Assembly: GCF_003096275.1 (NCBI RefSeq)
Contig: NZ_QENQ01000001.1
Location: forward strand, 2,104,731-2,168,730
DNA from: Sphingomonas pokkalii
GTDB lineage: Bacteria > Pseudomonadota > Alphaproteobacteria > Sphingomonadales > Sphingomonadaceae
Direction of reading: 5' to 3'
DNA: 64,000 nucleotides
The translations under genes were made by a program, and so were the position numbers. Shown here in pieces: positions 55,458-64,000 of this stretch. The notes below the pieces were generated by a model. That model was not told the origin of the DNA, did no database searches, and was given only the letters and a program-made list of their open reading frames with translations. How positions within the stretch are numbered: position 1 is the stretch's first letter; each line of letters begins with the position of its first letter.

Positions 55458-56870
55458 ATGAACGCTTTCGAAGCGCAGCGAGCTTTTGAGGAACAGCTGC
55501 GGGCACACGCCCGCGCCGAACAGCGCCCTGCGCCGATGCTGCGCAGGTCTGCCGTTCGACTGCTGCTCTATACCGAGCTTTTGCTGCTGGACAGCATTGC
55601 CATTCTTTTTGGCTTCTATCTTGCCGCCTGTATGCGCGACAGCAACTGGCTGTCGCTGGCGGGCGTGAATGTCGGCGTGTTTCTGCTGCCGATCACGCTC
55701 GGCACGGCCATCGCCAGCGGCACCTATTCGCTTCCCGCGCTGCGGCATCCGGTCAGCGGCGTGAAGAACATCTTCTCCGCCTTCTTCTTTTCAGTCTTCA
55801 TCGTGCTGCTCGGCAGCTTCGTGCTGACGGCCGAGCTACCGCTTTCGCGTCTTCAGCTGGGTGTCGGCGTCATTCTCGCGCTCATGCTGATCATGGCGGG
55901 ACGCCTGGGATTCCGCGGCCATGTCCGCCGCCTGACCGGCGGCAAGCTGCTGGACGAACTGGTAATCGTCGACGGCGTGCCGATGGACGTGACGAATGGT
56001 GCGGTATCGCTCGATGCGCGCATCCTGAACCTGACGCCCGATCCGCATAATCCGCAGATGCTCCATCGGCTGGGATCGATGGTCGCCGGGTTCGATCGGG
56101 TCGTCGTTGCGTGCGCCCCCGAACAGCGCGCCGTCTGGGCGTTGCTCCTCAAGGGCATGAACGTGAAGGGCGAGATTCTCGTGCCGCAGTTCAACGCGCT
56201 CGGGGCGATCGGCGTCGATGCATATGACGGGCAGGACACGCTGATCGTGTCGCAAGGGCCGCTGAGCATGCCGAATCGCGCCAAGAAGCGGGCGCTCGAT
56301 CTGGCGATCACTCTGCCCGTGCTGATCGCGCTTGCGCCGCTGATGATCATGGTCGCGATCGCGATCAAGCTGGAGAGCCCGGGCCCGGTGCTGTTCGCGC
56401 AGGATCGCGTCGGCCGCGGCAACCGGCTGTTCAAGATACTGAAGTTCCGCTCGATGCGGCAAACGCTGTGCGATGCGAACGGCAATGTTTCCGCGAGCCG
56501 CGACGACGACCGTATCACGCGGGTCGGCCGCTTCATTCGCAAGACCAGCATCGACGAATTGCCCCAGTTGCTGAACGTACTGCGCGGCGACATGAGCGTG
56601 GTCGGCCCGCGGCCGCACGCCCTGGGTTCGCGCGCAGCGAACCATTATTTCTGGGAAATCGACGAGCGCTACTGGCACCGCCACACGCTGAAGCCGGGCA
56701 TGACCGGGCTGGCGCAGGTGCGCGGCTTCCGCGGCGCGACCGATCGCCGCGTCGACCTCACCAACCGCCTCCAGGCGGATATGGAGTATATCGACGGCTG
56801 GGACATCTGGCGCGACGTGACCATCCTGTTCAAGACACTGCGGGTGATCGTCCACTCCAACGCCTTCTGA
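55458..56870 (+). CDS. spsB: SpsB/GelB, undecaprenyl-phosphate glucose phosphotransferase
   Basis: A 470-residue polyisoprenyl-phosphate hexose-1-phosphate transferase. Four helices and a Rossmann-like domain fill residues 1-270; the catalytic C-terminal part carries KRALDLAITLPVLIALAPLM, GPVLFAQDRVGRGNRLFKIL, KFRSM, DELPQLLNVLRGDMSVVGPR and the PGMTGLAQVRG motif. It transfers Glc-1-P from UDP-Glc to undecaprenyl phosphate, the first step of sphingan repeat-unit assembly. ATG 55458 follows GCGAGG; an upstream GTG is possible. A hairpin separates it from rmlA. Confidence 0.93.
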   Translation: MNAFEAQRAFEEQLRAHARAEQRPAPMLRRSAVRLLLYTELLLLDSIAILFGFYLAACMRDSNWLSLAGVNVGVFLLPITLGTAIASGTYSLPALRHPVSGVKNIFSAFFFSVFIVLLGSFVLTAELPLSRLQLGVGVILALMLIMAGRLGFRGHVRRLTGGKLLDELVIVDGVPMDVTNGAVSLDARILNLTPDPHNPQMLHRLGSMVAGFDRVVVACAPEQRAVWALLLKGMNVKGEILVPQFNALGAIGVDAYDGQDTLIVSQGPLSMPNRAKKRALDLAITLPVLIALAPLMIMVAIAIKLESPGPVLFAQDRVGRGNRLFKILKFRSMRQTLCDANGNVSASRDDDRITRVGRFIRKTSIDELPQLLNVLRGDMSVVGPRPHALGSRAANHYFWEIDERYWHRHTLKPGMTGLAQVRGFRGATDRRVDLTNRLQADMEYIDGWDIWRDVTILFKTLRVIVHSNAF

Positions 56871-56871
56871 T

Positions 56872-56905
56872 CGCCGTCGCCTCCGCGCGCCCGAAAGCGA
56901 CGGCG
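56872..56905 (+). terminator. Hairpin between spsB and rmlA
   Basis: CGCCGTCGC (56872-56880) pairs with GCGACGGCG (56897-56905), nine pairs and a 16-base loop, directly after the spsB stop. The long loop makes it a weak or partial terminator. Confidence 0.5.
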
Positions 56906-56983
56906 GATTGACAGCGCGCCTGCTTCGGTTTTTGAAGTTTAACGTCGGTGCCGGGCACCGCCCGCACCATGGGGGATTATTGA

Positions 56984-57862
56984 ATGAAGGGTATCATTCT
57001 TGCGGGGGGAAGCGGCACCCGCCTGTATCCCGCAACGCTTTCGATTTCGAAGCAGCTGCTCCCGGTCTATGACAAGCCGATGATCTTCTATCCGCTGTCG
57101 GTGCTGATGCTGACGGGGATCCGCGACATCCTGATCATCTCGACCCCGCGCGACCTGCCGATGTTCCAGGCGCTGCTGGGCGACGGTTCCGCCTTCGGGA
57201 TCAACCTCAGTTATGCCGAACAGCCCGCGCCCAACGGCCTGGCCGAAGCCTTCATCATCGGCGCCGACTTCGTCGGCAACAATCCCAGCGCGCTGATCCT
57301 TGGCGACAATATCTATCACGGCGAGAAGATGGGCGAGCGCTGCCAGGCTGCGTCCGCGCAGGCAGCGCAGGGCGGCGCGAACGTGTTCGCCTATCATGTC
57401 GACGATCCCGAGCGCTACGGCGTGGTCGCGTTCGACCCAGAGACCGGCGTTGCCACCAGCGTCGAGGAAAAGCCGGCCAACCCGAAGTCGAACTGGGCGA
57501 TCACCGGCCTGTATTTCTACGACAAGGATGTCGTGGAAATCGCCAAGTCGATCCAGCCTTCGGCGCGCGGCGAACTCGAGATCACCGACGTCAACCGCAC
57601 CTATCTGGAACGCGGTGACCTGCACATCACCCGGCTTGGCCGCGGCTATGCCTGGCTCGATACCGGCACCCATGACAGCCTGCACGACGCCGGCTCGTTC
57701 GTGCGCACACTCGAGCACCGCACCGGCGTGAAAATCGCCTGCCCGGAAGAAATCGCGTTTGAGAGCGGCTGGCTGGGCGCGGAAGATCTGCTCCAGCGTG
57801 CGGCCGGGCTCGGCAAGACGGGCTATGCTTCGTATCTCCGCAAGCTGGTGGCCGCCGCATGA
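56984..57862 (+). CDS. rmlA: RmlA, glucose-1-phosphate thymidylyltransferase
   Basis: A 292-residue nucleotidyltransferase: [47 protein letters not shown] and [20 protein letters not shown] are the RmlA signatures. It makes dTDP-glucose from dTTP and Glc-1-P, the first step of dTDP-L-rhamnose synthesis. First of rmlACBD; its stop overlaps the rmlC ATG by four bases. Confidence 0.97.
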   Translation: MKGIILAGGSGTRLYPATLSISKQLLPVYDKPMIFYPLSVLMLTGIRDILIISTPRDLPMFQALLGDGSAFGINLSYAEQPAPNGLAEAFIIGADFVGNNPSALILGDNIYHGEKMGERCQAASAQAAQGGANVFAYHVDDPERYGVVAFDPETGVATSVEEKPANPKSNWAITGLYFYDKDVVEIAKSIQPSARGELEITDVNRTYLERGDLHITRLGRGYAWLDTGTHDSLHDAGSFVRTLEHRTGVKIACPEEIAFESGWLGAEDLLQRAAGLGKTGYASYLRKLVAAA

Positions 57863-58425
57863 CGCAGGTTCATCATCATGCGCTGTCCGGCGTGATCGAA
57901 TTCACGCCGCCCAAATCCGGCGATCACCGCGGCTTCTTCTCCGAGGTATTCAAGCAGTCGGTGCTCGATGCCGAAGGCGTGGAGACGCGCTGGGTACAGG
58001 ACAATCAGAGCTTCTCGGCGCAGCCGGGCACGGTGCGCGGGTTGCACCTCCAGGCGCCGCCCTTCGCCCAGGCGAAGCTGATCCGCGTGCTGCGCGGTGC
58101 CATTTACGACGTCGCGGTCGATATCCGCCGCGGCTCGCCCACTTATGGCCAGTGGATCGGCGTCGAGCTTTCGGCGGAAAAGTGGAACCAGCTGCTGGTC
58201 CCCGCTGGCTATGCGCATGGTTTCATGACGCTCGTCCCGGATTGCGAGATCCTCTACAAGGTCAGCGCCAAATACGCGCCCGACCACGAAATGGCGATCC
58301 GCTGGAACGACCCGGACCTGGGCATCACCTGGCCGGAGATCGGCGTCGAGCCCATATTGTCGGGCAAGGACGCGGTCGCCACGCCCTTCGCCGAGTTCAA
58401 CACCCCCTTCTTCTATCAGGGCTGA
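57859..58425 (+). CDS. rmlC: RmlC, dTDP-4-dehydrorhamnose 3,5-epimerase
   Basis: A 188-residue cupin-fold epimerase: [33 protein letters not shown] (catalytic His in RGLH) and [12 protein letters not shown] are conserved. It epimerises dTDP-4-keto-6-deoxyglucose at C3 and C5. It lies 3 bases before rmlB. Confidence 0.97.
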   Translation: MTQVHHHALSGVIEFTPPKSGDHRGFFSEVFKQSVLDAEGVETRWVQDNQSFSAQPGTVRGLHLQAPPFAQAKLIRVLRGAIYDVAVDIRRGSPTYGQWIGVELSAEKWNQLLVPAGYAHGFMTLVPDCEILYKVSAKYAPDHEMAIRWNDPDLGITWPEIGVEPILSGKDAVATPFAEFNTPFFYQG

Positions 58426-58428
58426 TCC

Positions 58429-59490
58429 ATGCAGCAGACCTTCCTCGTCACCGGCGGCGCCGGCTTCATCGGCTCGGCGGTGGTCCGCCACCTCGTCCGC
58501 CAGGGCGCGCGCGTCATCAATCTCGACAAGCTCACCTATGCCGGCAACCCGGCCTCGCTGACCGCGATCGAGAACGCGCCCAACTACCGCTTCGTCCATG
58601 CCGACATCGCCGACACCGCGACGATCCTGCCGCTGCTGCGCGAGGAGCAGGTCGATGTGGTGATGCACCTCGCCGCCGAGAGCCATGTCGATCGCTCGAT
58701 CGACGGCCCGGGCGAGTTCATCGAGACCAATGTCGTCGGCACCTTCAAGCTGCTCCAGGCGGCGCTGCAATATTGGCGCGAGCTGGAAGGCGAGAAGCGC
58801 GACGTCTTCCGCTTCCACCATATCTCCACCGACGAAGTGTTCGGCGACCTGCCGTTCGACAGCGGCATCTTCACCGAAGAGACGCCCTATGACCCCTCCT
58901 CGCCCTATTCGGCGTCGAAGGCGGCGAGCGACCATCTGGTCCGCGCCTGGGGCCACACCTATGGCCTGCCGGTGGTGCTGTCGAACTGCTCGAACAATTA
59001 CGGGCCGTTCCACTTCCCGGAAAAGCTGATCCCGCTTACGATCCTCAACGCGCTGGAGGGCAAGCCCCTGCCCGTCTACGGCAAGGGCGAGAACATCCGC
59101 GACTGGCTGTACGTGGACGACCACGCCAAGGCGCTGGCGACCATCGCCACCACCGGCAAGGTTGGCCAGAGCTACAATGTCGGCGGCCGCAACGAACGGA
59201 CCAACCTCCAGGTGGTCGAGACGATCTGCGACCTGCTCGACCAGCGCATCCCGCTGAAGGACGGCCGCAAGCGCCGCGAGCTGATCACCTTCGTCACCGA
59301 TCGCCCGGGCCATGACCGCCGCTATGCGATCGACGCGACCAAGCTCGAGACCGAACTGGGCTGGAAGGCCGAGGAGAATTTCGACACCGGCATTGCCCGC
59401 ACGATCGACTGGTATCTCGACAATGCGTGGTGGTGGGAGCCGATCCGCTCCGGCAAATATGCCGGCGAGCGACTGGGCCAGACCGCCTGA
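58429..59490 (+). CDS. rmlB: RmlB, dTDP-glucose 4,6-dehydratase
   Basis: A 353-residue extended [40 protein letters not shown], the catalytic [16 protein letters not shown] (Tyr/Lys) and [18 protein letters not shown]. It forms dTDP-4-keto-6-deoxyglucose. Stop overlaps the rmlD ATG (TGATG). Confidence 0.97.
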   Translation: MQQTFLVTGGAGFIGSAVVRHLVRQGARVINLDKLTYAGNPASLTAIENAPNYRFVHADIADTATILPLLREEQVDVVMHLAAESHVDRSIDGPGEFIETNVVGTFKLLQAALQYWRELEGEKRDVFRFHHISTDEVFGDLPFDSGIFTEETPYDPSSPYSASKAASDHLVRAWGHTYGLPVVLSNCSNNYGPFHFPEKLIPLTILNALEGKPLPVYGKGENIRDWLYVDDHAKALATIATTGKVGQSYNVGGRNERTNLQVVETICDLLDQRIPLKDGRKRRELITFVTDRPGHDRRYAIDATKLETELGWKAEENFDTGIARTIDWYLDNAWWWEPIRSGKYAGERLGQTA

Positions 59491-60356
59491 TGCGCATCCT
59501 CGTCACCGGCAAGGACGGGCAGGTCGCCCAGGCGCTGGCCGAGCAGGCGAAAGGGCATGAGCTCGTCTTCGCGGCGCGGCCCGCGTTCGACCTCGCCCAG
59601 CCGGCGACGATCGAAGCGACGGTGGCGCGGGTGCACCCCGATCTGATCGTTTCGGCTGCCGCCTATACCGCGGTGGACAAGGCCGAGAGCGAGCCCGAGA
59701 TCGCCATGGCGATCAACGGCGACGGTGCGGGCGCGCTGGCGCGCGCGGGGGCGAAGATCGGCGCGCCGATCATCCACCTCTCCACCGACTATGTGTTCGA
59801 TGGCAACCTCGATCGCCCCTGGCGTGAGGAGGATCCCACCGGCCCGCTCGGCGTCTATGGCGCCACCAAGCTGGCCGGCGAACAGGCGGTACAGGCCTCC
59901 GGGGCCGACCATGCCGTGGTGCGGCTGGCCTGGGTTTATAGCCCGTTCGGGAACAACTTCGTGAAGACGATGCTGCGCCTCGCCGAGACGCGCGACGCGC
60001 TGAACGTTGTGGAAGATCAGCAGGGCTGCCCCAGTTCCGCACTGGATATCGCCACCGCAGTCCTGGCAGTGATAGACCATTGGCAGCGCGATGGCGCGTC
60101 GAAGGGCGTCTATCACTTCGCAGGAACGGGCGAGACCAACTGGGCCGATTTCGCCCGTGCGATCTTCGCCGAAAGCGCGCGTCATGGCGGGCCGACGGCG
60201 GACGTGGCCGGCATCCCCAGCTCGGGCTATCCCACCCCCGCCAAGCGGCCGGCGAACTCCCGCCTCGATTGCACCCGCTTCGCCGAGACTTTCGGCTATC
60301 GCGCACCGGCATGGCAGGATTCGCTCGCGATCGTCATCGGACGACTGCTGGGCTGA
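59490..60356 (+). CDS. rmlD: RmlD, dTDP-4-dehydrorhamnose reductase
   Basis: A 288-residue SDR reductase: ILVTGKDGQVAQALAEQ, NGDGAGALARAG, HLSTDYVFDG, catalytic VYGATKLAGEQAV and RLAWVYSPFGNNFVKTML. It completes dTDP-L-rhamnose for the rhamnosyltransferase. The start overlapping rmlB is preferred; the upstream open part is a shadow. Confidence 0.96.
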   Translation: MRILVTGKDGQVAQALAEQAKGHELVFAARPAFDLAQPATIEATVARVHPDLIVSAAAYTAVDKAESEPEIAMAINGDGAGALARAGAKIGAPIIHLSTDYVFDGNLDRPWREEDPTGPLGVYGATKLAGEQAVQASGADHAVVRLAWVYSPFGNNFVKTMLRLAETRDALNVVEDQQGCPSSALDIATAVLAVIDHWQRDGASKGVYHFAGTGETNWADFARAIFAESARHGGPTADVAGIPSSGYPTPAKRPANSRLDCTRFAETFGYRAPAWQDSLAIVIGRLLG

Positions 60357-60407
60357 CGCTGCGGCAATTCGTAGATTCACTGGCGAAAGACCCGCCGCAC
60401 CGACCTG

Positions 60408-61499
60408 ATGGAGATATTGGCTTTGGTCGACAAGGCGCGCCCAACCCTGACAAGCATTCAGGTGCTCCGCGGCATCGCGGCGCTGTTCGTCGCCATCGGC
60501 CATGTCATCGCGGAATTCTCGCGCCTGCCTGCCTTTTCCGGCGGCTATGACGAGAACATCGTCCAGTTTCGCTTCGGCGTGGACCTGTTCTTCGTCATCA
60601 GCGGCTTCATCATGGTCTATACGACACGCGGAAAGCCGCGAACCGCCGCTGCCGGCGGGCAGTTCCTCATTGCCCGTTTTCTGCGGATCTCGCCGCTATA
60701 CTGGGCGGCCACCCTGCTGACAATCGCCATCGCGCTTGCCCTGCCTTCGGCCCTCAACCACGAAGGCATGAGCGCAGAACGCATCCTGACATCGCTGTTC
60801 TACCTTCCCCATCGAAATGCCAGCGGCGATTTTTTCCCGATCGTGGGACCGGGCTGGACCCTCAATTATGAGATGTTCTTCTATCTGATCTTCGCGGTGA
60901 CATTCGTCCTGCCCTGGCGCAGCGGCATCGCCGCGCTGGTAGTGGCACTGGGCGGCATCGTCGCGCTCGGCGCGCTGGCGCCCGCCGGCAACGATCTGAT
61001 CGCCTATTACACCAATGCGATCCTGCTGGAATTCGCCTTTGGCGCGCTGCTTGGCTATGCCTATGTGCGGGGCGCGCTCAACCGGCTGGGGCGCCTCGCC
61101 CTGCCCGCTGCGGCGATCGCCATTGCTTGGATCATCGCCCTGCACCTCGGCGGCTTCGAACATATGGACCAGCGCGTCTTCTTCTACGGCGTCCCGGCGA
61201 CGTTGCTCGTTTTCGCCGCGGTAGTTGCCGATGCACAAGGCAAGGGCATCCACTGGCCCTTCGCAATGATGCTCGGTGACAGCTCCTACAGCATCTACCT
61301 GACGCATCTGTTCGTCGCGCGGGCCGCCAGCATCGTCACCGCGAAAATGCTGCCGGGATGCCCCGTATGGCTGTTCTTCGTCATGACGCTAGCCGCAGTG
61401 ATGCTCGTGGGCATTCTGACCGCGCGATGGTTCGAAATCCCGATGCACCACTTCACGAGCAAGGTCTTTCGCAGCGGCAAGCAAAAGACAGCCGCCTGA
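60408..61499 (+). CDS. Acyltransferase 3 (OafA/ExoZ-like) membrane protein
   Basis: A 363-residue AT3-family protein with about ten helices. The family motifs are present: SIQVLRGIAALFVAIGHVIA (catalytic His at the end of the first helix), FGVDLFFVISGFIMVYTTRG, RFLRISPLYWAATLL and GDSSYSIYLTHLF. AT3 enzymes acetylate or succinylate surface sugars. It lies 51 bases after rmlD in the same direction, so it could decorate the exopolysaccharide (native sphingans carry acetyl or glyceryl groups). The target is inference. Confidence 0.85.
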   Translation: MEILALVDKARPTLTSIQVLRGIAALFVAIGHVIAEFSRLPAFSGGYDENIVQFRFGVDLFFVISGFIMVYTTRGKPRTAAAGGQFLIARFLRISPLYWAATLLTIAIALALPSALNHEGMSAERILTSLFYLPHRNASGDFFPIVGPGWTLNYEMFFYLIFAVTFVLPWRSGIAALVVALGGIVALGALAPAGNDLIAYYTNAILLEFAFGALLGYAYVRGALNRLGRLALPAAAIAIAWIIALHLGGFEHMDQRVFFYGVPATLLVFAAVVADAQGKGIHWPFAMMLGDSSYSIYLTHLFVARAASIVTAKMLPGCPVWLFFVMTLAAVMLVGILTARWFEIPMHHFTSKVFRSGKQKTAA

Positions 61500-61573
61500 A
61501 CCCGCCTAGCGCACGCCCGTGCCGGCAACTGCGCCCGCACCGTACGCGGCGCAGGCATCAGCCATCCTATTAT

Positions 61574-62389
61574 TCACCGATCGCGGATGCGCACCACGAT
61601 CGGCTTGATGATCTTGATCCCCAGTTCGCGCAGCACGCGCAACGGCGAAACCACGCCATGATCCCAGAATACGCCCGCGGCGCCGACCCGTTCGGCGGCC
61701 ACGTCGCTGCGGATCTTGAAGGAATCGATCACGTCCGTATCCGCCACCAGCTTGCCCTTGATACGGTTGGTGACGTTCTCGCCATGCACGACCTGCAGCC
61801 ACAAGGGCGGGCTCGGTACCTGAACGATCTTCCACTTGTCGCCGAGTTCGTGATGCGATTTCGCCCAGATGGTCTCGACCTTCGCCAGATCGCGTTCGAC
61901 CAGCGAGGTGAAGGGATTGCTGTGGTCGCTCGCGGTGTAGAGCCGCCCCTTGCGCATCGCGATGCCGTGGGTGAAGTTCAACACGGTCTGCGCCGTCGCG
62001 CCCGGCGCTGCCGCCTGTACGCGCGCCACGAAATCCGCCGAAAGCGCATCGTCATTGTCGAGGCGGGTGGTGACGATCAGCGTCTCGCCGGGAGCAGCCA
62101 GCGCGCGCACATCCTCGGCGATGCGCGCCTTGTCGAACATGGCGACATATAGCGGCGTGAAGTTGAAGATCTGGCGATCGCGCTCGATCCGTTCCTTGAA
62201 CTCGGCGGGCGTATCCTTGTCGAAATAGATCAGCCAGTGGAAGTTGCGCTCGGTCTGCCCGGCGATGCTGGGCAGGCAGAACTGCTCGAAAAGACCGAAG
62301 CGCCGATCGAGCCAGCCCGGCGAGTTGCGGATCGCGACCTCGCGGCCGGGGCTGGCGATGTTGAAGCGCGTCAGGATAACGTGAAGCAT
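61574..62389 (-). CDS. Rhamnosyltransferase-family (PF11316-like) glycosyltransferase
   Basis: A 271-residue soluble GT-A-like protein. Segments HVILTRFNIASPGREVAIRN, GLFEQFCLPSIAGQTERNFH, LIYFDKDTP, TTRLDNDDALSADF and TVLNFTHGIAMRKGRLY match the pattern of the 'putative rhamnosyl transferase' family (with a DND in place of DxD). It converges with the acyltransferase gene at the end of the cluster. Substrate and whether it belongs to the exopolysaccharide pathway are unknown. Confidence 0.75.
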   Translation of the reverse strand: MLHVILTRFNIASPGREVAIRNSPGWLDRRFGLFEQFCLPSIAGQTERNFHWLIYFDKDTPAEFKERIERDRQIFNFTPLYVAMFDKARIAEDVRALAAPGETLIVTTRLDNDDALSADFVARVQAAAPGATAQTVLNFTHGIAMRKGRLYTASDHSNPFTSLVERDLAKVETIWAKSHHELGDKWKIVQVPSPPLWLQVVHGENVTNRIKGKLVADTDVIDSFKIRSDVAAERVGAAGVFWDHGVVSPLRVLRELGIKIIKPIVVRIRDR

Positions 62390-62539
62390 CGGTTCGTCAG
62401 CCCTTGTCAGCGAAAAAGACGTGAAAGGAGTTCAGGCAGGCTCGCGCCCGCGGAACGCCCCCGTAAAGCCAATGGCACAAGGTGGATCGGGCGATCGACG
62501 TCGCGCAGTGCACGGCTGCCAACCCCCCGATGGTTGCGC

Positions 62540-62551
62540 CCGGTTAACCGG
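62540..62551. promoter_or_regulatory. 12-base palindrome upstream of the DMT gene
   Basis: CCGGTTAACCGG is a perfect palindrome, 112 bases before the transporter start and 150 bases before the start of the divergent glycosyltransferase. It could be an operator; GGTTAACC is common by chance at this GC content, so confidence is low. Confidence 0.25.
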
Positions 62552-62663
62552 TTAGGAAATTATCCCCAGCCGGGCAACAGCGGATTGCTGCACCGCGAAA
62601 CCAATACAGGACAAAAGAACAAAACGACTTGCCGCTCAAGCGCCTCCGCCGTAACCAGCCCCC

Positions 62664-63572
62664 GTGTCCAATGCCCGCACCGATCGCGTCGCCACCGGCC
62701 TTGCCCTGCGCCTGTTCGCGATCGCCTGCCTGGCGACCATGTCGGCCCTGATCAAACTGTCCGAAATCCGCGGCGCCAATCTGGCGGAGACGATGTTCCA
62801 TCGCCAGCTATGGGCGGTGCCGCTGGTAACCCTCTGGGTGGCCGCGGGGCCAGGGCTGAAATCGCTGAAGACGCAGCGGTTCGGGGCGCATGTGTGGCGC
62901 ACGGCCGTGGGCCTTACCGGCATGATCTTCACCTTCGGCGCGGTGGTGCTGCTGCCGCTGGCGGAAGCGCAGACCTTCCAGTTCACGGTTCCGATCTTCG
63001 CGACGCTGCTCGGCGCATTGCTGCTCCGCGAGCCGACGGGCTGGCATCGCTGGAGCGCCGTGATCGTCGGCTTCCTCGGCGTGCTGATCGTCGTGCAGCC
63101 GGGGCACCAGGCGATCCCGGTTTTCAGCGCGATCGTCGGCCTGCTCGCGGCGCTGTTCGTTGCGCTGGTGGCGATCACGCTACGCCAGATCGGGAAGACG
63201 GAGAGCGCAGGCACCACCGTCTTCTGGTTCTCCCTGCTATCGGTGCCGGTGCTGGGCGTGGTCTATATCTTCAACTTCCAGCACCACGATCCGGTCACCT
63301 GGGCGATCCTGATCGCCACGGGGCTGGTGGGCGGTGTCGGCCAGCTCGCGCTCACCGGCGCGATGCGCTTCGCCCCGGTCTCGGCGGTGGTGCCGATGGA
63401 CTATTCGGGGCTGATCTGGGCGACGCTGTATGGCTGGCTGCTGTTCGACATGTTCCCCACCTTTTCGACCTGGCTGGGCGCGCCGGTGATCATCGCCAGC
63501 GGCCTGTACATCGTCTATCGCGAACAGAAGCTGGCGCGCGGCCAGGCTAGCTACGCCGAAACGCCACTATGA
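62664..63572 (+). CDS. EamA/DMT-family transporter
   Basis: A 302-residue membrane protein with ten helices in two EamA repeats. Typical features include the short N-terminus before the first helix ([20 protein letters not shown]), [40 protein letters not shown] and [19 protein letters not shown] in the second repeat. DMT proteins export metabolites or amino acids. The gene starts with GTG and its 3' end overlaps the DUF938 gene on the other strand by 26 bases. Confidence 0.88.
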   Translation: MSNARTDRVATGLALRLFAIACLATMSALIKLSEIRGANLAETMFHRQLWAVPLVTLWVAAGPGLKSLKTQRFGAHVWRTAVGLTGMIFTFGAVVLLPLAEAQTFQFTVPIFATLLGALLLREPTGWHRWSAVIVGFLGVLIVVQPGHQAIPVFSAIVGLLAALFVALVAITLRQIGKTESAGTTVFWFSLLSVPVLGVVYIFNFQHHDPVTWAILIATGLVGGVGQLALTGAMRFAPVSAVVPMDYSGLIWATLYGWLLFDMFPTFSTWLGAPVIIASGLYIVYREQKLARGQASYAETPL

Positions 63573-64000
63573 GGTTGTTGGCGGGCATCGCCACCCGTCG
63601 CTCGAACACCAGCCCCTGCGCCGCCGCGACCTCGACCACCGCCTCCAGCGTGCGCAATCCCCATTCCGGGTTGCGCGCGCGCAGCGACTGGTCGAACGCC
63701 TCGTTCGAGGGCGCCGTGGGCACATCTGCCTCGCGATAGGGGCCGTAGAGGATCAGCGGACCACCTGGCGGCAGCAGCCGCGCCGCCCCCACCATCAGCC
63801 CCAGCGTCGCGTCCCATGGACTGATATGGACCATGTTGATGCAGAGGATCGCGTCCGCGTGCGCGACCGGCCACTTGGCCGCTGCAGCATCGAGCGCGAC
63901 CGGCGGACGGACATTGGCCAGCCCCTCGCACCAGGAGGCGATCGAGGCGAGCGCATCGGGGTCCGGATCGCTCGGCTGCCATTCGAGGCGCGGGAAATGC
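63547..64000 (-). CDS. DUF938 family SAM-dependent methyltransferase, partial
   Basis: The gene runs off the right window edge, so only the C-terminal 150 residues are seen. [62 protein letters not shown] and [16 protein letters not shown] fit the DUF938 family of predicted methyltransferases; the SAM-binding N-terminus is missing from the window. It overlaps the DMT transporter tail on the opposite strand. Confidence 0.82.
   Translation of the reverse strand, partial: HFPRLEWQPSDPDPDALASIASWCEGLANVRPPVALDAAAAKWPVAHADAILCINMVHISPWDATLGLMVGAARLLPPGGPLILYGPYREADVPTAPSNEAFDQSLRARNPEWGLRTLEAVVEVAAAQGLVFERRVAMPANNLIVAFRRS

Noticed and set aside
62540..62551. CCGGTTAACCGG as a strong operator
   Set aside because: Listed only at low confidence; a 12-base palindrome made of common words can occur by chance in 64 kb.

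Overview
The window is GC-rich chromosomal DNA from an alphaproteobacterium of the order Sphingomonadales, almost certainly a Sphingomonas that makes a sphingan-type exopolysaccharide (the gellan/welan/diutan/S-88 family). The evidence is the gene order from about 33.3 to 60.4 kb, which reproduces the published sphingan loci (sps/gel/dps) nearly gene for gene: polymerase, flippase, parallel beta-helix lyase-like protein, SpsQ, a PPIase, SpsK, SpsL, SpsJ, an outer-membrane barrel, SpsD, SpsC, SpsE, two 'urf' genes, the AtrB/AtrD type I exporter, SpsB and rmlACBD. No rRNA, tRNA, CRISPR array, insertion sequence or prophage was seen.

Layout. 0-1.9 kb: cydDC exporter (cydD cut by the window edge). 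1.9-4.4 kb: a small His/Cys protein and a ZnuD-like TonB receptor behind a Zur-like palindrome. 4.4-11.7 kb: a complete phosphate regulon, phoR-pstSCAB-phoU-phoB, with a Pho box inside the end of phoR. 11.7-15.8 kb: small secreted and membrane proteins, DUF2794, cysE, a TauE/SafE permease and a hypothetical protein. 15.8-19.3 kb: the peroxide defence block ahpC-ahpF-oxyR. 19.3-23.1 kb: moaE-moaD-pgsA, a chromosomal APH(3')-like kinase, an LplT-like MFS protein and a 54-residue membrane microprotein. 23.1-31 kb: a LacI regulator, rnr, a three-gene glycosyltransferase/oxygenase/acetyltransferase cassette, a REP-like inverted pair and proS. 31-60.4 kb: the exopolysaccharide region. 60.4-64 kb: an acyltransferase, a rhamnosyltransferase-family protein, a DMT transporter and a DUF938 methyltransferase (cut by the window edge).

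How the exopolysaccharide genes fit together. RmlACBD make dTDP-L-rhamnose. SpsB loads glucose-1-phosphate onto undecaprenyl phosphate. SpsK (glucuronic acid), SpsL and SpsQ extend the repeat unit. The Wzx-like protein flips it, the Wzy-like protein polymerises it, and SpsC/SpsE with SpsD (and probably the barrel protein) control chain length and export. Embedded in the locus are an exosortase, an EpsI protein, a small probable exosortase accessory protein and one PEP-CTERM substrate. The genes once listed in sphingan loci as unknown 'urf32/urf26' therefore look like a protein-sorting module. AtrBD is a type I secretion pair, and the signal-less SpsR protein is its most plausible local cargo.

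The points most worth following are the sorting module inside the sphingan locus, the Lys-to-Cys change in the Walker A motif of the SpsE kinase-like ATPase, the SpsJ AAA ATPase of unknown role, the Tat lipoprotein beta-helix at the cluster edge, the APH(3')-like gene, and several precise inverted repeats that look like operators or RNA switches. Sequence identity and domain searches could not be run. All assignments rest on motifs and gene order read by eye.
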